A stretch of DNA of 64,000 nt from Doris montereyensis (lineage: Eukaryota; Mollusca; Gastropoda; Nudibranchia; Dorididae), in assembly GCA_037039925.1 (NCBI GenBank), contig JAXRKP010000634.1, forward strand, positions 135,001 through 199,000, written 5' to 3'. Positions 60,440-64,000 of this stretch are shown here, in pieces (position 1 is the first letter of the stretch; the number at the start of each line of letters is the position of its first letter). The translations under genes were made by a program, and so were the position numbers. The notes under the pieces were generated by a model, which had not been told where the DNA came from, searched no databases, and saw nothing but the letters and a program-made list of their open reading frames with translations.

Positions 60440-62060
60440 TGCGGGCAATGAGCCTGCTGTTGCTGCAGGTCGCTATTGCTATTCGGAGCGTGTCAACTTT
60501 TTTAGTAAGACCTAAAAACAATCATTTTACAAAAACGGCTGGAAGGAAATTATGTTCACCACAGCAATGCAGATTTTAAAAAATTAAGTTATTTTCATCA
60601 GTTGAATTTGAAAATTTGAATGATTTTATATATTACAGAATTGATGTGGGGAAAGTTATTGTTAGATGTATGTGAACGAATAATAAGAATACGTTTTTCT
60701 TTATTAAAATATTTGTTATTGAATACCAAAATTACTCCACACAAAGACGGTGGCGACCGTGACGAAATGTCGTATCGTATGTCTCTCTGTTTGTTTGTAC
60801 TAGGTATTTTCTTTATTTAGAAATATAGGTGTGTCATTTTAAGCGGATTTCAAAACACTGGAGTATTACTTCATCATGTGTGCGACTTACATTAATGGTC
60901 AAGTCTTAATTTTTTTTGTCTCTTTCTTAGCCAATAAAGAAAGGTAATGACATGACAATTCACAGGCGCGAGGAAGAAAGTCTGATGAAGTTGAAATGAC
61001 CTTGGGTGGTCAGCAAATTTACTTGTCAGTAAAGAGTTTGCACGTTGAATGTCTGCAGTATTATTATTATATATTTTTATCAGGTTTTTGTTTTTATTTT
61101 ACGTTGAATGTTTTGTGTTGGATCAAAATATCATAAAGGCTCATGGGTTTGTTGTGTCTGTGACCCCCCCCCCCAATAAAATGAAAATGTATTTAATTCT
61201 TTTCCTTGTGTTACGGCTTCGTTTTTTAAATTTTAATCAGACCTTCCATTTCTCTGCCTTTAGGCGGAACGTCGGCAATTGTATCTTTTGCTAACATTTT
61301 CCCACCAAACGGGAAAAAAAGAAAATTTTTTTTTTCTCGATTATTCGAATGGGCAGAAATGACTTTGCTTTGTTAACAACTACGTATCAATCTAGATCTC
61401 TACCTTGAACTTGCAAAAGTTTCATCACGTCGGAAATTCTTGACTTTGTTCATAGGAATTCAGACATTAAATCTATAGAAAATGGCGTGAGAAATAAATT
61501 TCGATGGAATCGGTTAGAGAAGGATGGGGGATGGGAACGGAGATTTCTTGTCTGTTTATGTTAGAAAACTCGCTAATCCAGGCCTGGTATTCTGCATGTA
61601 TTTTAAAACTAAACTTGACTACAGTCAGAAAGGAAAATCACACATCACACGGCATTCTGGCAACAGTGTGAGTCATACGAAAAAGAGACAGATCCTGAAT
61701 AGTAACAATGTTCTGCCAGCTGTAGTCAGATCGACTTCAATCTCTTTATACCTTATGGTGCTGCTCCTAATGTTGTTTCCTGGCTGTCTCTTCATCAGGT
61801 GATATTATTTATAAGTATTTAAAATACAAAACTAATAAGGTAACTGTCTGGATGTCTCAGCATTGTCATAATATTATGTAACAGTGTATGTTTTGTATAA
61901 TATTGCATAACATTTGGCCAGAGACATTTTTCAGGCAATTTTGTCAAGGGTGAATGGAAATGGAAGGTTTGTGTTACATTTATTTTGACAAGGGTGAATG
62001 GAAATGGAAGGTCTGTGTTACAGTTATTTTTTTCAGGCTTTTTTTGCTTCTGTTTTTACA
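60440..62060. other. Intergenic, no gene seen
   Basis: Contains a two-copy 46-bp duplication at about 61945-62030 (caagggtgaatggaaatgga). Nothing coding was recognised. Confidence 0.35.
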
Positions 62061-62077
62061 TAGCAGGTGCTGCTGAG

Positions 62078-62180
62078 TGGTACTGGTAGGTCCTATGTCT
62101 TTCCTTTTGCTTTTACTCTTTATTTCTCTTTTTCATCTTGCTGTTTCCTCTTAATCTTAATTCACCATGACATCACCACA
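62078..62180 (-). repeat. Family C dispersed repeat
   Basis: On plus: tactggtaggtcctatgtct ... catcttgctgtttcctctta ... caccatgacatcacc. Confidence 0.78.
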
Positions 62181-62404
62181 ATTATTAATTAATGGTTGAC
62201 GAGGTAAATTTCGATTAAACAAACAAAACCCTCTCAATTGCCTCACCCTGAGATCACCGCATATGATAAATGGGGTGGAATTCAAGGAAACAAAACATTC
62301 TTGGGTTTTTTTACGGATTTTTTTTTGGTCGCAGATCGCAGTCTATTTTTAGTGACTTAACTTTACTAACTTTCACTTTCACACATTTTGTGTGTCACCA
62401 ACTA

Positions 62405-62545
62405 TTCGGTGGGCGTTGTTGGTAATGGTAGTGGTGCTGCTAGGCTCTCTGCTCCTACTTGTGTCCTTTCACTTTCACTGACTCATTTCATCCTTTATTC
62501 ACTCTCAGATTACTGAGTGAGAGAGAATGAGATCACATACATGAT
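62405..62545 (-). repeat. Family C dispersed repeat, diverged
   Basis: gggcgttgttgg, gctcctacttgtgtcctttc, tcatttcatcctttattcac, tctcagattactgag. Confidence 0.6.
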
Positions 62546-62713
62546 GGACAGAAAAATTTCAACAAAGCACACATAATATTAATTTTATGCTTCGCTTATT
62601 TACAGCTACAGTACATTCTTTATACTTTTTTGTGAGTGCTTGACGGTTGCTACTGAGTGGTACATGTGTACTGTTGTACTAAGGTAGGTCCTCCATCTTT
62701 CCACTTTTCCTCT

Positions 62714-62815
62714 TGGGGGACTCTGTAGTCCAGAGGCAAGGTGTCAGCCTCTCAACCAAAAGGTAGTGGGTTTGAACTCCGCCAATGGTTGAAAGATTTC
62801 AGGGGTTTTTTTCTA
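62714..62815 (+). mobile_element. SINE B head
   Basis: gggactctgtagtccagagg, caaggtgtcagcctctcaac, gtagtgggtttgaactcc. Truncated after gaaagatttc. Confidence 0.75.
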
Positions 62816-62871
62816 TCAAAATCTACAAAAATGAACTCTTACTACAGCAGGAAAGGAATTTTACTCTATCT

Positions 62872-63100
62872 TCCTCACTTGACTCAGGTGTGAATGAGTA
62901 CCCAGTTATAAGTAGGGAAAGAAGATTTTGTCAGCGTGTTACTACTACTAGTATGAAAATGAAAAACATCTGAACAAACAGGTTTATGTACTGTATGCTC
63001 CCCGGGAGTTGAGAAGGACTTTGTTGAATGAAATGACCTGCCAGGGGACATATATAATAAATGATGTACACTAGTGGGTGAGCCTGCACTTGTGCGGGGA
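62872..63100 (+). repeat. Family E dispersed repeat, copy 2
   Basis: Matches 54608-54800 over tgactcaggtgtgaatgagt, gtatgctccccgggagttg, gtgagcctgcacttgtgcgg. Confidence 0.75.
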
Positions 63101-63288
63101 TACAGTAGTCGCTGGATAAATATTAAAAACACACTGCATAAGCACACACCTACAGCAACTGATCAAATCTTAACTATATATACACTGTATGTAACGAAAG
63201 TGTTCTCATAAACACACGGTATGTATAAAAGCACACTATTTCCTGCACCCAAAGGGTGTGCGTTTATGATTTATCCAGTGACTACTGA
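63101..63288. mobile_element. Palindromic MITE (family D), copy 3
   Basis: tacagtagtcgctggataaa at the left and ttatccagtgactactga at the right. Confidence 0.85.
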
Positions 63289-63459
63289 ACAGACTGTAAC
63301 TATAAATCCTGATGATGAACACGTGTACAACTTACAACTCCAAAATTGTCAAATGTGTAGTTGAGGGAAGATGATCCCGAGCCGACAATTGGGGTGAAAG
63401 GTTATTGTCGGAATTGGTGTATGTATGTATGTATGTATACTCATCTCCTACATATCAAA

Positions 63460-63642
63460 TACTGTAGTCGCTGGATAAACGCACACCCTTTGGGCGCAGG
63501 AAAAAGTGTGCTTTTATGCATACCTTGTGTTTTTGAGGACACTTTTATTATTTAGTCAAAATTTGGTCAGCAGATGTAGGCGTGTATTCATGCAGTGTGT
63601 TTTTTAGTTTTATGCAGTGTGCTTTTATCCAGCGACTAATGT
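63460..63642. mobile_element. Palindromic MITE (family D), copy 4, inverted
   Basis: tactgtagtcgctggataaa at the left and ttttatccagcgactaat at the right. The interior is in the opposite orientation to copy 3. Confidence 0.83.
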
Positions 63643-64000
63643 GTTACAAACAAACACGTTTATTGTTACATCCTGGGTGATACTGATACCAAGTACGATT
63701 ATTAGATCGGGTCAGTATACAACATTGAGGTTGCACAGGTAGTAGGCGTGAATGGCGCTTGCTTTTATAACCTGGTTAAAAACGGCGACCTTGGGGAATG
63801 AAAATTCCACTCAAAGATGGGGAAACAAAGACATTTTCAATATTGAAACGTCACTTCTTGTAGAAGAATTGCTCAAATGAAAACGATCTGGAGATCATTT
63901 AGAACCTATATGTAAAAAATGGTTACGCTTAAGTCTTAGTGGCCTGGTAACGGAGCCTTTGGCGAACAAAGAATGACTAACTCAGTAGTCAGAATTATAT

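Overview
The window is eukaryotic nuclear DNA from an intron-rich, repeat-rich invertebrate. Most likely it is a mollusc, probably a gastropod, but that is an inference from overall character (long introns, many tRNA-derived SINEs, RTE-like LINEs, PIF/Harbinger, piggyBac and hAT relics, large minisatellites) and not from a diagnostic marker. No bacterial, organellar or rRNA sequence was seen.

Three host genes can be supported. (1) CDC7, the DDK kinase, lies complete on the minus strand from 36042 down to 21566 in ten coding exons, with all catalytic motifs present. (2) CSNK2B, the regulatory beta subunit of casein kinase 2, lies complete on the plus strand from 48375 to 56254, with a likely non-coding first exon ending at 46446. 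It carries a second, diverged copy of exon 4 (51196-51305) that has the same splice phases and looks like a mutually exclusive exon. (3) At the left edge, on the minus strand (6398 down to 3769 and running off the window), three exons can be joined into a gene with an N-terminal Gln/Asp/Lys-rich octapeptide-repeat region followed by a CARD. CDC7 and CSNK2B are head to head, about 10 kb apart, and the space between them holds mostly repeats.

All three genes contain one- or two-base frame breaks, nearly all in short homopolymers, while splice sites, phases and protein sequence are otherwise intact. This pattern fits uncorrected long-read assembly error better than pseudogenes.

Layout: 1-6.4 kb is the CARD gene, with a SINE in its intron and an RTE-like LINE inserted into that SINE (both target-site duplications are visible). 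6.6-9.6 kb holds a tandem array split by a TA-flanked MITE, then a Harbinger transposase relic. 10.7-17.2 kb is microsatellite and a 3-kb 21-bp minisatellite. 17.6-21 kb holds a hAT-like element and a piggyBac relic. 21.5-36 kb is CDC7. 36.5-37.6 kb is a 40-bp minisatellite just upstream of CDC7. 38-46 kb is intergenic, with LINE relics, a 57-bp array, a satellite built from a SINE tail and a 3'-truncated LINE copy. 46.4-56.3 kb is CSNK2B. 56.3-64 kb is intergenic repeats.

The least explained features are the duplicated CK2-beta exon, a roughly 115-bp dispersed repeat whose orientation switches exactly between the two divergent genes, the intron-6 tandem array of CDC7 that carries copies of its own exon end and splice donor, and the satellite amplified from a SINE tail.
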